Below are positions 1 through 11,407 of a stretch of 64,000 bases of DNA, one piece after another; positions within the stretch are counted from its first letter, which is position 1; every line of letters begins with the position of its first letter. The notes under the pieces were generated by a model that saw only the letters and a program-made list of their open reading frames with translations, was not told where the DNA came from and did no database searches. The position numbers and the translations under genes were made by a program. The DNA comes from Porphyra umbilicalis (lineage: Eukaryota > Rhodophyta > Bangiophyceae > Bangiales > Bangiaceae): assembly GCA_002049455.2 (NCBI GenBank), contig KV918951.1:84447-148446 (forward strand), written 5' to 3'.

Positions 1-1719
1 GCGCGATGTGTCTGGGGGTGACGGGTGCGAGGGAAGCAGTGATTTTGGTTTGTCAGAGGATGTGGGTGATTGGCAAGTGAAGAGCACCACATGGCCGTGT
101 CAACAGGACAGAAGCGTCACGAGAGCGTGGTGCGCACGCTTTCTGCGAGCGGCCGTTGACAGGACATACAGCATCCAGCTGCCAACTTAATCCGTCCGTT
201 CTTCATGTACGTACACTTTCATCCCCAGCACGTCGTCTCGCCGCTCACATTCTTAAGCAGGCGCCCTCCACCCGGTCGTTCCCTCCCCCCCCTCATCCCG
301 AGCTGAAAATTCCTTGGCCTTCCTCCGCCTGTCCCCTTTCTGCCTGGCCTTACCTTCTGTGCTCTCTCCGCCGCCTCGCCTTGTCACCGGCACGCGCAGC
401 CCGAACAAGGCAGCTTCTGCGCCAAACACAGTACGCGTCCTTCCCTCTTGACAGAGTGAATAGCACTTGGCAAGCGGATCATTGGTATGGCAGTTGTGCG
501 GCCCACGAAGAGCAACATGTCTTTGTTGCAACTAGGTAGGGTATCATAGCATCCATAAGGCGTACACTGAATCAGAAACACGCCAGCAGCAGGTGAGCAT
601 GCAACGCAACAGGTCGCAAGAGCGATCAACAACTAAACAGGAACGTGAGATGAGACAACGACGCCAAAGTAAGGAGCATATTCGCAACCAACAAGTCCCA
701 GCTTGCCCAAAAGGCGCCATCGATAACAGCGCTGTGTCCACATCATACATAGAGGATACGCATAGGCGTGGGCACACGAAAACGACTGAAGAACGGCAGA
801 AAAGAAAACGACGAGGACATTGGCGCACTCCCAATGTAACGGAGAAACGCTGAACGTACAAGTGGACAACAGCTACGGAAATCGAGAGCGAGAGCGCGGA
901 CAAGGGATCTGCGTTATTCGTTGACGCCCTGTGTAGGAAATCAAGAAGTGCGCAGTGGGACGGCAGTCGTCGTGATGCAGTGCGGCACGGAGATGCCCAA
1001 GAAAAGACAGCAGCGAAAGCAGCACGACAAGGCCCGACGAAAAGCAACGCGCTGGCCAGCGAGTGGGTGACGAATGCCATTCATTCAAGACAACGACGGG
1101 AACCATCCATGCATGTCCCAATAAGTGATCCGCCGGTGCTTGCGCGCTGAATGAACAAAGCCACTCGAGAACCCTCCCCGCAGTGCCCTACTGCTCGACC
1201 CACCGTCCCATTTCTCATTGCTAGTGAAGCGCCAGCCACCACGAAGGTGATAAGAGACTGTGCGGAGGCGCGACCTACCGTGACACAGAGGCAGCGTCGG
1301 CGTCAATCGGAGAGCGAGTGCATCCGGTCGGCCGCGCCGCCGGAACGTGGCGGGCGCCGTCGAATCTCGGTGACGAAGGATAGCCATCTCAGCCGATGAA
1401 AGCGCGTCTAGGCAACACGAGCAGACCTTGAGACTATTCACACACACGAGTGCTAGCAGCGCAAAGCAAGCCACCAGTCCCCAGGATTGCAACGCAGCCG
1501 TCCGCGACCCCTGTGCAAGGTGCCGGAGCGCCCTCTGCCTCCCCCCCCTTCGAACGCCAGCAACCCTGACGGAGGCCCGGCAGGCGAATGCATTTGGATC
1601 GATCGGCCGGTCCCCGTCCGGCGTGCCTCGCAGAACTGGAAATGGTAATCGGTCAAGTGAGCACAGCAACGCCACGCGGGAGCACAACATTACGAAAAGT
1701 ACTCGATTTCTAAGCCGTA
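1..1719. other. No supported gene; left-edge repeat-island DNA
   Basis: Short open frames occur on both strands but none carries a recognisable motif, and none keeps one frame far enough to suggest coding. I see no RNA gene. The stretch resembles the decayed transposon-rich DNA that continues to about 46 kb. Confidence 0.5.
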
Positions 1720-1724
1720 ATTAA

Positions 1725-1775
1725 AACCGGTTGTAAACCGGTTACTGGCTGAGCTAAAAACTGGTTCAAGCGGTT
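1725..1775. repeat. Cluster of AACCGGTT palindromes
   Basis: The perfect 8-bp palindrome AACCGGTT occurs at 1725-1732 and 1736-1743. Related AACTGGTT-like and GCGGTTTT variants follow within about 30 bp. The site sits in AT-rich DNA between two gene-free stretches. It could be a protein-binding array or the sub-terminal repeat of a decayed transposon; nothing nearby decides. Confidence 0.45.
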
Positions 1776-1926
1776 TTGCCATATGACCCAGTTGCGCAAT
1801 CCTAGGGTCAAGTCGGTTGCAATCCTTACACGACCACCTCACTTCAACCAGCCTAATAAGTGCACATGAATATGTAATTAAAAACGCCTAAAACACTTCC
1901 CATGTTTGGGCACGCGTGCTGGCGTG

Positions 1927-1989
1927 ACACGCCCAAAACACCCGATAAAACACGCCCTGGGCGTGTATGTGAACACGCGTTGGGCGTGT
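1927..1989. repeat. ACACGCCC / GGGCGTGT octamer cluster
   Basis: ACACGCCC is seen at 1927-1934 and 1950-1957, and its reverse complement GGGCGTGT at 1959-1966 and 1982-1989. The middle pair forms an 8-bp perfect inverted repeat around a single T. Four octamers in 63 bp is more than expected by chance, but no gene is adjacent. Confidence 0.5.
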
Positions 1990-3509
1990 TGCAGAACCCC
2001 ACTGGGCAGGGATGACACCAAAAAATTGCATGCATTAACTTAACCAATTCAATACATATTTAACTTATAGACAAATCAGTCGCCGTTCTCCCGATTTTAT
2101 GTGTTTTTCAACTTGCTGCTCGAGGGCTGTTGCCTCGGGTCTCGGCTGCTGCCTGTGGTGCGACACGCGCCTTGATGGCTCACGGTGCGGAGGTGGGGTG
2201 GTCAGAACGGTGAAGAGCGGCAGCGGCGGGCGGCCTCGGCTACAGTGGCGGATTCTCACCCACCCTCTCCTCGCACTGGACGGACGACGGCGACCACCTT
2301 GGCGTCTCTACTATTCTCTCTTTCACCTCTGGATGACCGACGCGCCACTCGGTGTGAAGTGCAATGAGTCCACCACCGACCGAGGTAAGCGAGCACCCTT
2401 GGACCAGCGAGGCGGCCGCGACGTGGACGGTCAGGCACGACCCGAGGTCAATATCACAGGCAGCTACAAACCCATTAATTCATTTAAAAACCGAGATCAA
2501 ATCACTTAATCTATAGATTAATCGATCCGATATGTATGATTTCGCGACTTTTCCCATCCCTGATGCTGTGACCTTGGATGGCACCGATAGAATGCATGTA
2601 TTGACGTTTTATTCAATTCATGAAGCAATTTATGAACTAATCACACTCGGTTGAATGCATTCAACGTGCATTTTATGATGTTATTCGGTGGCCTGCGCTT
2701 CCGACGGTAGGGCAACCTCGACCTGAAGAGCTGTCTTCCGCCCACCCCCGCTCCTTCAGTTGCGCCCAATGCAATCCCTCCCGCGCTCTCCCCGCCTTCC
2801 CCCCTCCATCCCTACTCTTGTGGTGATGTTCGTCCCTTGCTGTCGTCTCCACCACCGTGTCTGTTGTGGGGGGCCTACAGAGCTCGGCGTGAGGCAGACG
2901 GCATGGGTTGGCGACACAGTCCAGCGTCTCTGCTGCAAGCCGCCTTGAGCCTTCGCATACCCGTTTCTTCCTCACCAAAATGCCGAGCGGCCGGAGGCTT
3001 TGCGTGGCTTCCAGTTCCGTGGCGTCAGCCGTGGCCGGCGGCGGCAACGCTGGCGACCTGGCGGGGGTGGTTCCGCAGCGCTTGCCGCAAGAAAAAGTGC
3101 GCGACAAAAAATGCACTGCAGACGTTGGTTGATTTTAGAACGCAAGCGTATTTTTGGATTATCCCACAGCTTAAGTCGAATGGCGATGTAAAATATATAT
3201 CTGTTTTCGATCTATGACTGTGACTGAGTTTTGACCGTCATCTACTCTCTTAGACCTTGTCTTGACGGTGAGCACAACTGAACGTGATCGACCCAAATAT
3301 GACGTCCAAGTACTGCTTTTCGTCGTGCTGGGTTGCCGGTGGTCTGGACAGCGCAGCAGAAGTGTTTGCAAATTTGGTGAAACAGAGTTCCATGGACGGC
3401 AGGCACGCGATCTCGGCTGCTGTGACACAGGCGAGAGCGGTGGCCGCAAGTGCCCAATCAGTGTCCATCGCTCACTTCTGCCCCCTTTGTCTTGCTTAGT
3501 CAAAGTGGC
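1990..3509. other. No supported gene; two perfect AT-rich palindromes
   Basis: No coding motif was found on either strand. Two perfect palindromes stand out: TTAATCTATAGATTAA at 2506-2521 and TTGAATGCATTCAA at 2651-2664. Both lie in AT-rich DNA between GC-richer blocks (about 2,100-2,450 and 2,680-3,110), which may be pieces of one or more decayed elements. Confidence 0.45.
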
Positions 3510-6486
3510 TCTTCTGGATATGAAAGCTTCGTTTGCATTACACGAAATGGATGAAGGCGCCGCGACTCCTGTTAGAGTCTCAGAGGCTGTGGCGGCGGTG
3601 TTGGTCGAAATAGAAAATTGGCAGACCTGTCCTGATCGACAGCTGGTCCGTCGGGTGCATGATCACCTCCCTCGGGGCTCTTCGCCTTCGTGCCGACACC
3701 GTTCTGTCTACCCCTCCTCCCCACCCACTGCAGGGTGTGTTGAAAGGACCCCCTCACCACCGACCAGATACCTGGAGCAGCGCGGCAGCCACCCAATGAT
3801 GTTGCGCGGTAGCAGAGACCGGTCTGTGCCGCCACGCCCGTTGAGGTACGTATGTCAGTATCTGTGGGTACTTTTGGGGATGGTCGTACGTGACACTCGC
3901 GTTTGGCATGTCATCGTGTTCCCCGCTCGAAGGTGGCTCGTGCGATACGAAGAGTACCCATCCGACCGCCGTTGGTTTGGTCTCTAGACGACGTCAAACC
4001 TAATCATCCACTTTGCTTCTGCAATCCCACACTGTTCCCACATCTGCCCAGCTCAGACCAGCTTTTCCTGGTAAAGTCTCTGCTTTTTGTTTGGCCCGTG
4101 TGTCTCCGACCGTTCCTGACTCATACAGATCAGGCCCTCGCATAGCAAGCAGCGGCAAGCAAGACCGCCGACGGAAAGAATGCGGCAGCGGCCGTTGGGG
4201 CGGCGGCAGCCCTGCCATTTCGATGGAGCAAGGGCGGCTCTCACACGGATGACGACGGAATTTCTCACCGGGTATGCGCTTCGTGTTACGCCGCTGCTGC
4301 CCGTCAGCAACGGCGGCCGGCCGTTGATTCTGCGCACCAGTCCGGCAGCGCGGTGGAAAACCCCGCGCCGGGCCTGCTCCCTACGGTGCCATTGGCCCAG
4401 GAAGGTGGCATGGCGCTGGCTGCGCCGGCAGGCACGCGATGTGCCGGCACAGCCCCCCCCCCCTTACCGCTCCGCGACTCACTTCCGGCCGCCCAGACAG
4501 GCGACGCAGCGAAGATGGGCGGCTGTGTCGCACAGTCACCGAAGCACAAGGTGCGTGCGAATGACGCCGACACCATGAGAGAAAACTCCCGCGGACCTCC
4601 AGCAGGCTGGCCGTCCGCGCTGTGGCGCGTCCTTGCCGGCTGTGGGGACTGCAGCCGCCGTGGTGGTTGACCCCCCCGCCACGTCATACCGCGCGCCGCC
4701 GCGCACATCAACCTTGACGTGTGACATGGTTGGTGCGAGCGGCGCGGTGGCGCCGCCGCCCTCCAAATCACGCTTAGTGGGCCGACCAGCGGAGGCGCGA
4801 AGGTCTGGTGGGCCGCACCTTGCGCCTCAAGAGACTGTCAACAAGTTTTCAGAATTCGTAGGGGCGGCTCGGACGCCCCAAGATACTGCATCTCTGGATT
4901 TAAACCGCATTGCCGCAGCTATCTTGGCGCGGTCGGTTCCAACTGCTCTCTCTGTGTCACATGCGAACGGGCGCGTCAGTGTCTACACAAGAAAGCCGTC
5001 TGTGCTATAACCTGACGTGCGCAAGAGCCAGCGCAACAAGCGCTTGGCCGTGGCTGGTTGTGATATTCTACGTGCAGCAGAGAGCCGCGGCCGAAGGCTC
5101 CCGCCACGCCCAACTGCCACTGAGCAGGTCGTACTGTTGGCGTCCGTTGGACTAAGCTACGCCAAGTTCAACAGGATTCGGGTGTTCTTTGGCGGTGCTC
5201 TCAGCCCGATGGTCAGCCTCCAAGCCCTACGTCAGGCGCGGTTTGCCCTTGTGCGGTTGCTTGCCAATGAGGTTTCCTTATTGGACACTGGGGCGCACAT
5301 GACCCACCTATGTCGGGCGGTTGAGGGGCGGTTGTCTGTTCTGTGGTCCGCCGTGCTGTTCATTGAGCGCCCGTCGTTTGACCCAGATGGCGTCGCTATC
5401 CTACAGACTCGTGATTACGAGGTTCTCAGGAATGGGAGACCTGTGCATTGCGACTTCTGCCTTCCAGCTGATATGCGAGATATCCCTATCTCTGTTGGCC
5501 TGGACAGAGGAGGTGACCCATCTTCTGTGAAGGTTGTGATGCGTTTTATGAACCAAGAACACCCTGACAGACTGTAAAACACCATCCTGTTCGGAGTGTG
5601 CCCTGAGTCCAAGGACAAGTACCCTGAGGTAGCAGCCATAATGGCTCCCCATGTGGCGCAGTTACACCAACTTGCCTTAACTGGGGCTGTTGTCGGACCT
5701 CATCGGCGGACAGTGAGGGTCTTAATCAACAGTGACTTCCCAGCTGTGTGTAACGCTACAGGCCACAAGGGGCACAGCGCATCCCTGCAGTGCCCAATGT
5801 TTTTGGGCGCCAAGAGCCCAGGTGACGCTCAGTGGCTGCTGGACGCGCTCTTTGGGACTGTGCAAGACTTGACTCGCACCCACCCAACGAGAACCGCGTC
5901 CCATCTATGGGACATGCGAGCTGCCTACGCGTTGGGCGAGACGCCGGAGAGACGTGGGCTGGCTACCCATTTGTCTGTCAAGCGGCCGCCGGTCATCATT
6001 GTGCCTCCCACGCCAATCATGCCTCTACCTCTGTATCTATTGATTGGGCTTACGACGCGGATGCTCCGGGTTTCCATCGATACTTTCACGTGAAGGCGTG
6101 GTCCAACTGTCGGACAGCAGTTTGCGCACTGGCTGGCGGCCACGTTGAGTGTGGAGATTGGCGAGGAGGCGGTGCCGTATCATGGAGGAAACTTCATTGG
6201 TCGGCACTGCCACACGATTAGCGCGAGAAGCCACGCCATGGCGCGGATTCTGAGGCCACTCGTGCCTGCCGAGTGGGCGACCGCCTACGAACGCGGTTGG
6301 GTGCTGCTTTGGGGGGTAAAGTCAACCCTTAACCATGCAGCTGAAAACCCTGCCAACGTGCAGCGACGGTTTAAGGCCGATGCGCGGGCGTTTGTCAGTC
6401 TTATCCAGGAGTCCTGTTTTGAGCGGAAGTCCTTCGTGAGTGCAATCGCCGGTCGAGGCAGATTAGTAGAAATGAAGCAGCCGTGA
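3510..6486 (+). mobile_element. Unclassified DNA transposon, copy A (3' truncated)
   Basis: This segment is collinear with 18,880-22,323 over about 3 kb at both DNA and protein level. Matching blocks include 3521-3720 with 18884-19080, 3980-4220 with 19330-19575, and the transposase-like frame at 5017-6412 with 20441-21855. Similarity begins near 3510 and stops near 6413, where copy B continues about 470 bp further, so copy A has lost its 3' end. Both copies keep a pyrimidine tract ending in ACAG before the first alignable coding block (near 4128 and 19487), consistent with an intron acceptor. No terminal inverted repeat or target duplication could be fixed. A short match near 41,930 may be another 5' end of the family. 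Confidence 0.75.
5017..6486 (+). pseudogene. Transposase-like protein of copy A, two in-frame stops
   Basis: One frame runs the whole length and is broken only by TAA at 5575-5577 and TGA at 6091-6093. Where copy B can be aligned it has GGA and CGA at these codons; the second change is a CpG-to-TpG transition. Conserved between the copies are a block near 5735 (SDFPAVCNATGHKGHSASL in A), a Pro-rich segment near 5985 (PPVIIVPPTPIMPL), a long hydrophobic helix after it, and a Gly-Asn-Phe-Gly-x-His-Cys-His block near 6190. The order of a Cys/His block, a Pro-rich strand and an N-H-C-H block recalls large transposase-like proteins found in several invertebrates and protists, but I cannot name the superfamily. 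Inactive as it stands. Confidence 0.6.
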
Positions 6487-6785
6487 TTCAAACACAGCGC
6501 TCTCATTGGTTCACACGGGTGCGTGCACGCTGAGAGCCCGTCATCAAGATTGGGCCTTCAAGACGCTTGTTGGCTACTTCGTCCATCCGCGACCACCCGG
6601 GATTGCTGATCGTTCAACAGTGTCAGTTTTTCACCCCCGATTCCAACCAATGGGCAAGTGTTCACACGAATTGACGGATTGAATGACACGGCGTGCATAT
6701 GAAGTGCAGATCGGTCGGCATTCCAGCCCCCATGACAGAATTATGCACAAAAAAGAGACAATTCTCCAGACGAACGACAACAGAC
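6487..6785. other. Gene-free spacer
   Basis: No coding or RNA feature seen. The spacer separates the truncated 3' end of copy A from a G-rich minisatellite. Confidence 0.5.
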
Positions 6786-6966
6786 AACTAGCTACGGCAA
6801 GGGGTTGGGTGGGGCGGGTGGGGTGGGGTGAGGTGGGGTGGTGTTTGGTGGGGTAGCACGGGTGGAGTGGCGCGGGGTGCGGTTGGGTGGCGCCGGCGCG
6901 GTGAGGTGGCGCGGGTGGCGTGGGTGGGGTGGGGTGTGGTGGGGTGCGGCCGGTGAGGTGGCCCTA
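6786..6966. repeat. G-rich minisatellite (GGGGTGG-type)
   Basis: Degenerate tandem repeats of GGTGGGGTGG / GGTGGCGCGGGTGG. The same repeat class recurs at 13,990-14,480. Both lie next to short blocks containing CCCGGGA and AACCTGGGAT motifs (around 7,000 and 13,940), so the two arrays may be parts of one dispersed repeat. Confidence 0.65.
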
Positions 6967-7607
6967 CAAGAAAATTAGACGGGATGTCTTGGGTTTTCGC
7001 CCCAGAATCCCGGGAAACCTGGGATGTCGGGCCATATCGGTATCCCGAGAGCGATTTACCCGGGCTTCTAAGACAGCGGAAATTGCCTTGTGCGGATCAA
7101 CACGGGGGTTGTGGCCATTCGATCGGTGCACGGGGGTCAACCAGGGATCTTCTGGGAATGGGGTTTCGGGCCGGGCCTTCCTATTCCACACCTCGCGGTG
7201 GAAGCGCACTCACTGGCACCCAACCCCTTGCAGTGGCCTCAGACCGAAGTTGGTCGCCACTCGCCTTCATTCGTTTCCGCAACTTACGGTCCTTCCACGG
7301 CCTGTCCACCGACCCCACCCCCAACAGGTAGAGTACGTGCTGCAGAGAGCGAGCGCCACACGTAAGCGGGCACAGTAAGGCATCTTGCATCTGGTGGAGA
7401 GTTTCAGACACAGATTGCTCTAGTGTGCTCTCACAAAAAACCTGCGGCTTATGGAGGGCGATCAGCTTCTACCACGAAGAGCCACAGGTGAGACATGAAA
7501 TGCCTTCGAAGCTTCCAGCACCATCCACTATCAGCCTAAAGTGTCTGGCCTCCGATTGGGCGACAAAGGCTTAGAACATTTATAAAATAGTCTCCCTTGG
7601 GACTTCT
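6967..7607. other. No supported gene
   Basis: Several short open frames on both strands lack motifs. The stretch precedes the first alignable codons of the Tnp2-type transposase and may contain the 5' end of that element, but I could not identify a terminal CACTA motif. Confidence 0.4.
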
Positions 7608-7710
7608 GATTGCCACATCAACCGCCCCATCAACATAGACGCATGCGGGACCATCTTCATCCGTCCCTTTCGCCGTCCCCCCGCCCTGCCCTCCCCCCCG
7701 GCACCTGGCG

Positions 7711-10700
7711 ATGGCCCCCGGCGGGACTTTCGACTGTGACTGCTTCACGTGTACGGGCGGAGGCCGCGCAGGCCCTGAACGCGTATCCAGGTCGACCCTC
7801 TACAACCACCGAAAACACGGGAAGCGTCGTCGCCTGGATCCGCACAGTGTCGGAAGCGCGCCAGACGACGACGGGGGAGGGTCTCCGACGAGCGCCGGGG
7901 TGGGTGCCGGTGACGGGGCGGGAGCGGGCGTTGTAAAGGGCGCGTGCGCCGGGGCTGGCGCGGGCGCTGGGGCGGGCGCGGAGGCCACGACGGGCGCGGG
8001 CGCAAGCCCAAGCGACATGGCAGGGGCGGTGACGGGCGCGGGCTTGCGCTGGTCGACCTCGGGACCCGCTGGAAACGACCGCAGATGCGATGCCGATGAA
8101 ACCCCCGAGTCGAGCGAAGCCAGCGAGACGAGTGATCCGGATGACGTTCCGACCCCCGGTATTGAAACCGAAATCGTACCGGAAAGCGAAGTCGGGCATG
8201 CACCATAACCCATCTACCAGCCATCTGTAAGCACGAACGAATTGCGGCTTCCGATCGGCCAGTTCAAGGATCATATCGCTGATCTGGCGCTCCATGCTTG
8301 CACAGCTCGGCACGACTTGATGCAAGCTTCGATTGCAGATCTACTCAAGCTCAGCTCGACCGCAGCCAAGTACCGAACACCCTTTTTCATGGAGCGCTTT
8401 ATCGACGCAAGTGTCAATTTGGAAACGCACGCCGTCGATTGCTGCATCAACGGCTGGGTGGCCTTCACTCACTTACGCACGCAGCAGACAGTGTGCGACG
8501 CGTGCGGCGCAGCGAGGTACACAGCCAGCCGAAAACCAGCCAAAAAAGTCATCTATTGGTCCCTAATTGCCTGGCTGGCACACCTCCGTGGCGACCCCGT
8601 CATCGGAAAAGCTATGCTGAAAAACATGGCGGCCGCCTGCACGGCTGCAGAAAAAGGGGCAGACGGCGTGCACGACAACCCTCATTCAGAGAACTTTCGT
8701 CCTTATCTCGACAGGAAGCTGCAGGACGGTGGTCCCTTCATTCCTGTCATCGTTGGAACCGATGGCTGTCAAATCTTTCGACAGATTGGGTTTGAAGGCT
8801 GGCCTGTTACAGCTACAGGGCCGCCCCGCAGTTCGTCGCACTCAAAGATTGTCCCGGAGGTCAATCGTCGAGTGGGTCCAGAGCAAGTATCCTCCACAAA
8901 TGACTCCGCAATTGACCTCCGTTCCTTGATGTCATGTGTCATGTTGCACATTTTAGGACCTTGGTACGTAAGTTCACGATTGTAATATTCTGTTGTCGTC
9001 AAGGGGGCTTATTCGGAGATTTCTGCTACCGGCTAGCGGCCGCCAGCGACCTGTGGTCGGCGAGGGACGGCCGCTGTGTGGCCGACAGGTGTGGGGGATG
9101 GCGGAGGACGCAGCTCGTGGGGGGGGGGGGGGGGGAGGGCGGATCCGACAGTCTGCCCCGAATGGAGTCGTTTTTGAATCCTATCGCAGAGGAGCTAAAT
9201 GAGCTGGCTAAGGATGTCCCTGGCCTCATCATCCCGAGCTCCAAGACGCCAGGTACGCTGAGGGAGCAAGTCTTGAACCTCACGATAGACCAGCCCAAAG
9301 GCGGTAAGCTTTTCCAGTCAACTGGCGTCAGCAGCTTCGTTTACAACCGCCTCAGACTTTTTGAGCGGGTCTATGTGCCCGCAAGCAGCTATTTTCTTCC
9401 CCCCGACGGATCTTTCAAACGGTGCCGTCCTTTTCAAGGTACTTAATTGCACAGCATTCCGTCGTACGGCGGCAAGCATTGCCGCAAGTGCGGCTGAAAT
9501 TGAGAATGCTCGAGCGGAGGGCAAGTCTGTCGCGTACCAAACACGGATGGAATAGAAAAGCGGTGTCAAGGGGTACTCGCTATTCTTCGCACCCAGTCCA
9601 GCTGCTCGTGACGCCTACCCGCACCTGAAAGACCTTTGGGAAATGGGCCTCATCGCGGCGCCCTATGACACCATGCACTTGGTGCTGCTGAACGTCGCTC
9701 CGCATTTGTGGAGGCTGTTCGCGGGGCTCAAGCTGGTCAACAAGAAAAAGATGAAGACTACATTATGCCAAAAGTCACAGTGACCCGCATTCGCAGGGAG
9801 CTCCGTGGGGCTCGGCGGACAGTGCCCATGGCTCAGGCACGGTCTCTGCGGAACATCTAAGTGCACCATCTGTGTTTCAAGGCCATCGACTGGATGCAAT
9901 TTATTGCTGATCCCCCAATTCTGTCCTCATCGACCAGGAACAGTTCCTGGCGGTACGGTTCTTGTGGAAATGGCCATCTATTGGATAAAAACATCCGTAA
10001 ACAGCTGCTCAGCACGAATCTGAGACGTCCTATTGGCTCTCCCACCGCCACTTCCGTGCAGAACCGAGATCCTTCTTTTTCTTGAGCTTTTCTTCCGATC
10101 CCTTCCGTGTCAAGGGAACAGCCGGCCCGCTATTGTTGGGATATCGAGAATTTCTGGGAGATACGCAGAAAAGTGCAGAAAAACGAAGGCGTCGATTGTG
10201 CGATTGGGAGCCGTACGAGCACATTCTGTAAAGATCGGGCCGGACATGCACTGCTGTCGGACTGCTCGATCAATGAGAGATCTGCGTTCATTGCCGTTCC
10301 ACTACCGTTCCGGGGCGATGAGGACAGAATTGGGGAATCAGCAATATTCCATGTAGCAGAGAGGTCCTGCTGGCTGGACGGATTCCAAGCGACTATTTTC
10401 ACATTTTCATGACATTAAGTCGGGCGTGCCGGCTTCTGTTTCGCACAAGAGGCGAGCTTGAGACGGAGATTGAGGGGATTGACAAAGATCTCAAGTACTT
10501 TGTGTCCAAGTACTGCACCAAGATCTACCGTGGCACTACCGAGCGGCTGCCGCTCTGCCTGTCCACTATTGCCACTTTGTTGGACATCGTTCCCCTGCTA
10601 TGGGCGTGCGGACCAGCCTGGGTTACATGGCAGTTTCCTATGGAAAGAAAGATTGGGATGCTTGGCAAGCTCATCCGAATGGCATCGAATCCTCATGCAA

Positions 10701-11407
10701 GTCTGACGGCGAATGTAACTCGCCATTGCAAGGCCGACCTCGATTCTTCTTTCGGCGAACTGTACGTCCCGAAGGAGTGGGCCGGTACGATAGTCAAGCA
10801 ATCCGAGGAAACGGGGATTCCTGTCGGAAGCTTGGTGATACCTGAGGACGTCGGTCCCGACTACGCGTTGCTCCCACTAAAAAAACGAAGCCTTCATTTG
10901 AGCGGAGTGGAGTTGGAAGGCATGCGGGCGGCGCGAACGCTTCAGTCGGCGTCCGAAGTGCCTTTGGCTATCGAGGCAAAGAAGTACTACCGGGCTAAGC
11001 TGGCATCGAGAATTGTGGCGGGATCCACACGAGTCGGTTCGGATTCTGACGAGCATCGGCGTCCCAACTTAGTGCGGAACAACTCTACGGAAGAATTCTT
11101 CCTCCCCGACAGAACGGTCGTGAAGCGCCTCGGTTCAATCTTTGGGGCTGTTTTTGACTACGCGGCCTTCTTCATCGATGGCCGACCTATGTCCTTAGCC
11201 TACGTTGATCGAGTCAAGTCCGCCAAAGACCGTTCGGGACGGTATGGGTACTCGGAAATGAGTCACAGAATCGAGACCCTTCTCGGGTTTGGGAGCTCTA
11301 CGCACTACCTTCCTGTTGCTGCCTTATCCGAAGTCGTGGCGACTATCGAGAGAGAGGGGCTGAACTATGTTTTGCATGCTCGGGAGCCGTTTTCTGCGAG
11401 CGAGTAG
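7711..11407 (+). pseudogene. CACTA/EnSpm-type Tnp2 transposase, interrupted by a MITE
   Basis: The frame opens at ATG 7711 with a Cys/His cluster (FDCDCFTCTGG, then SRSTLYNHRKH) typical of the N-terminus of Tnp2-like proteins, followed by an Ala/Gly linker. The Tnp2 core follows. A C-I-N-G ... C-D-A-C-G-A-A-R-Y zinc-binding block lies near 8440-8520 and VGTDGCQIF near 8755. MESFLNPIAEELNEL starts at 9162, YDTMHLVLLNVAPHLWRLF lies near 9665, and CGPAWVTWQFPMER near 10,605. From 10,346 to 11,407 the frame is fully open (about 350 codons). Upstream are in-frame stops at 8206, 9553 and 9858, unalignable DNA at about 8,830-9,150 (intron or insertion, with a long G-run), frame changes near 9430 and 9750, and a 441-bp MITE. 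A dead but little-decayed copy; Tnp2 family assignment is firm. Confidence 0.85.
9904..10344. mobile_element. MITE copy 1, 441 bp, TA target duplication
   Basis: The ends are inverted repeats of about 29 bp: TTGCTGATCCCCCAATTCTG at the left (from 9904) and its near-exact complement ending at 10,344, with one mismatch. TA lies immediately outside both ends (9902-9903 and 10,345-10,346). The element sits inside the Tnp2 frame. Removing it with one TA joins the frame read before 9904 to the frame open after 10,346 with no change of phase, because the 443 inserted bases account exactly for the shift. It encodes nothing recognisable. TA duplication suggests mobilisation by a Tc1/mariner-type transposase. 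A second copy lies at 35,949-36,347. Confidence 0.93.

Noticed and set aside
6603-6640. Third copy of the TA MITE (ATTGCTGATC motif)
   Set aside because: Only the first 10 bp match and no inverted partner with TA lies within 1 kb.
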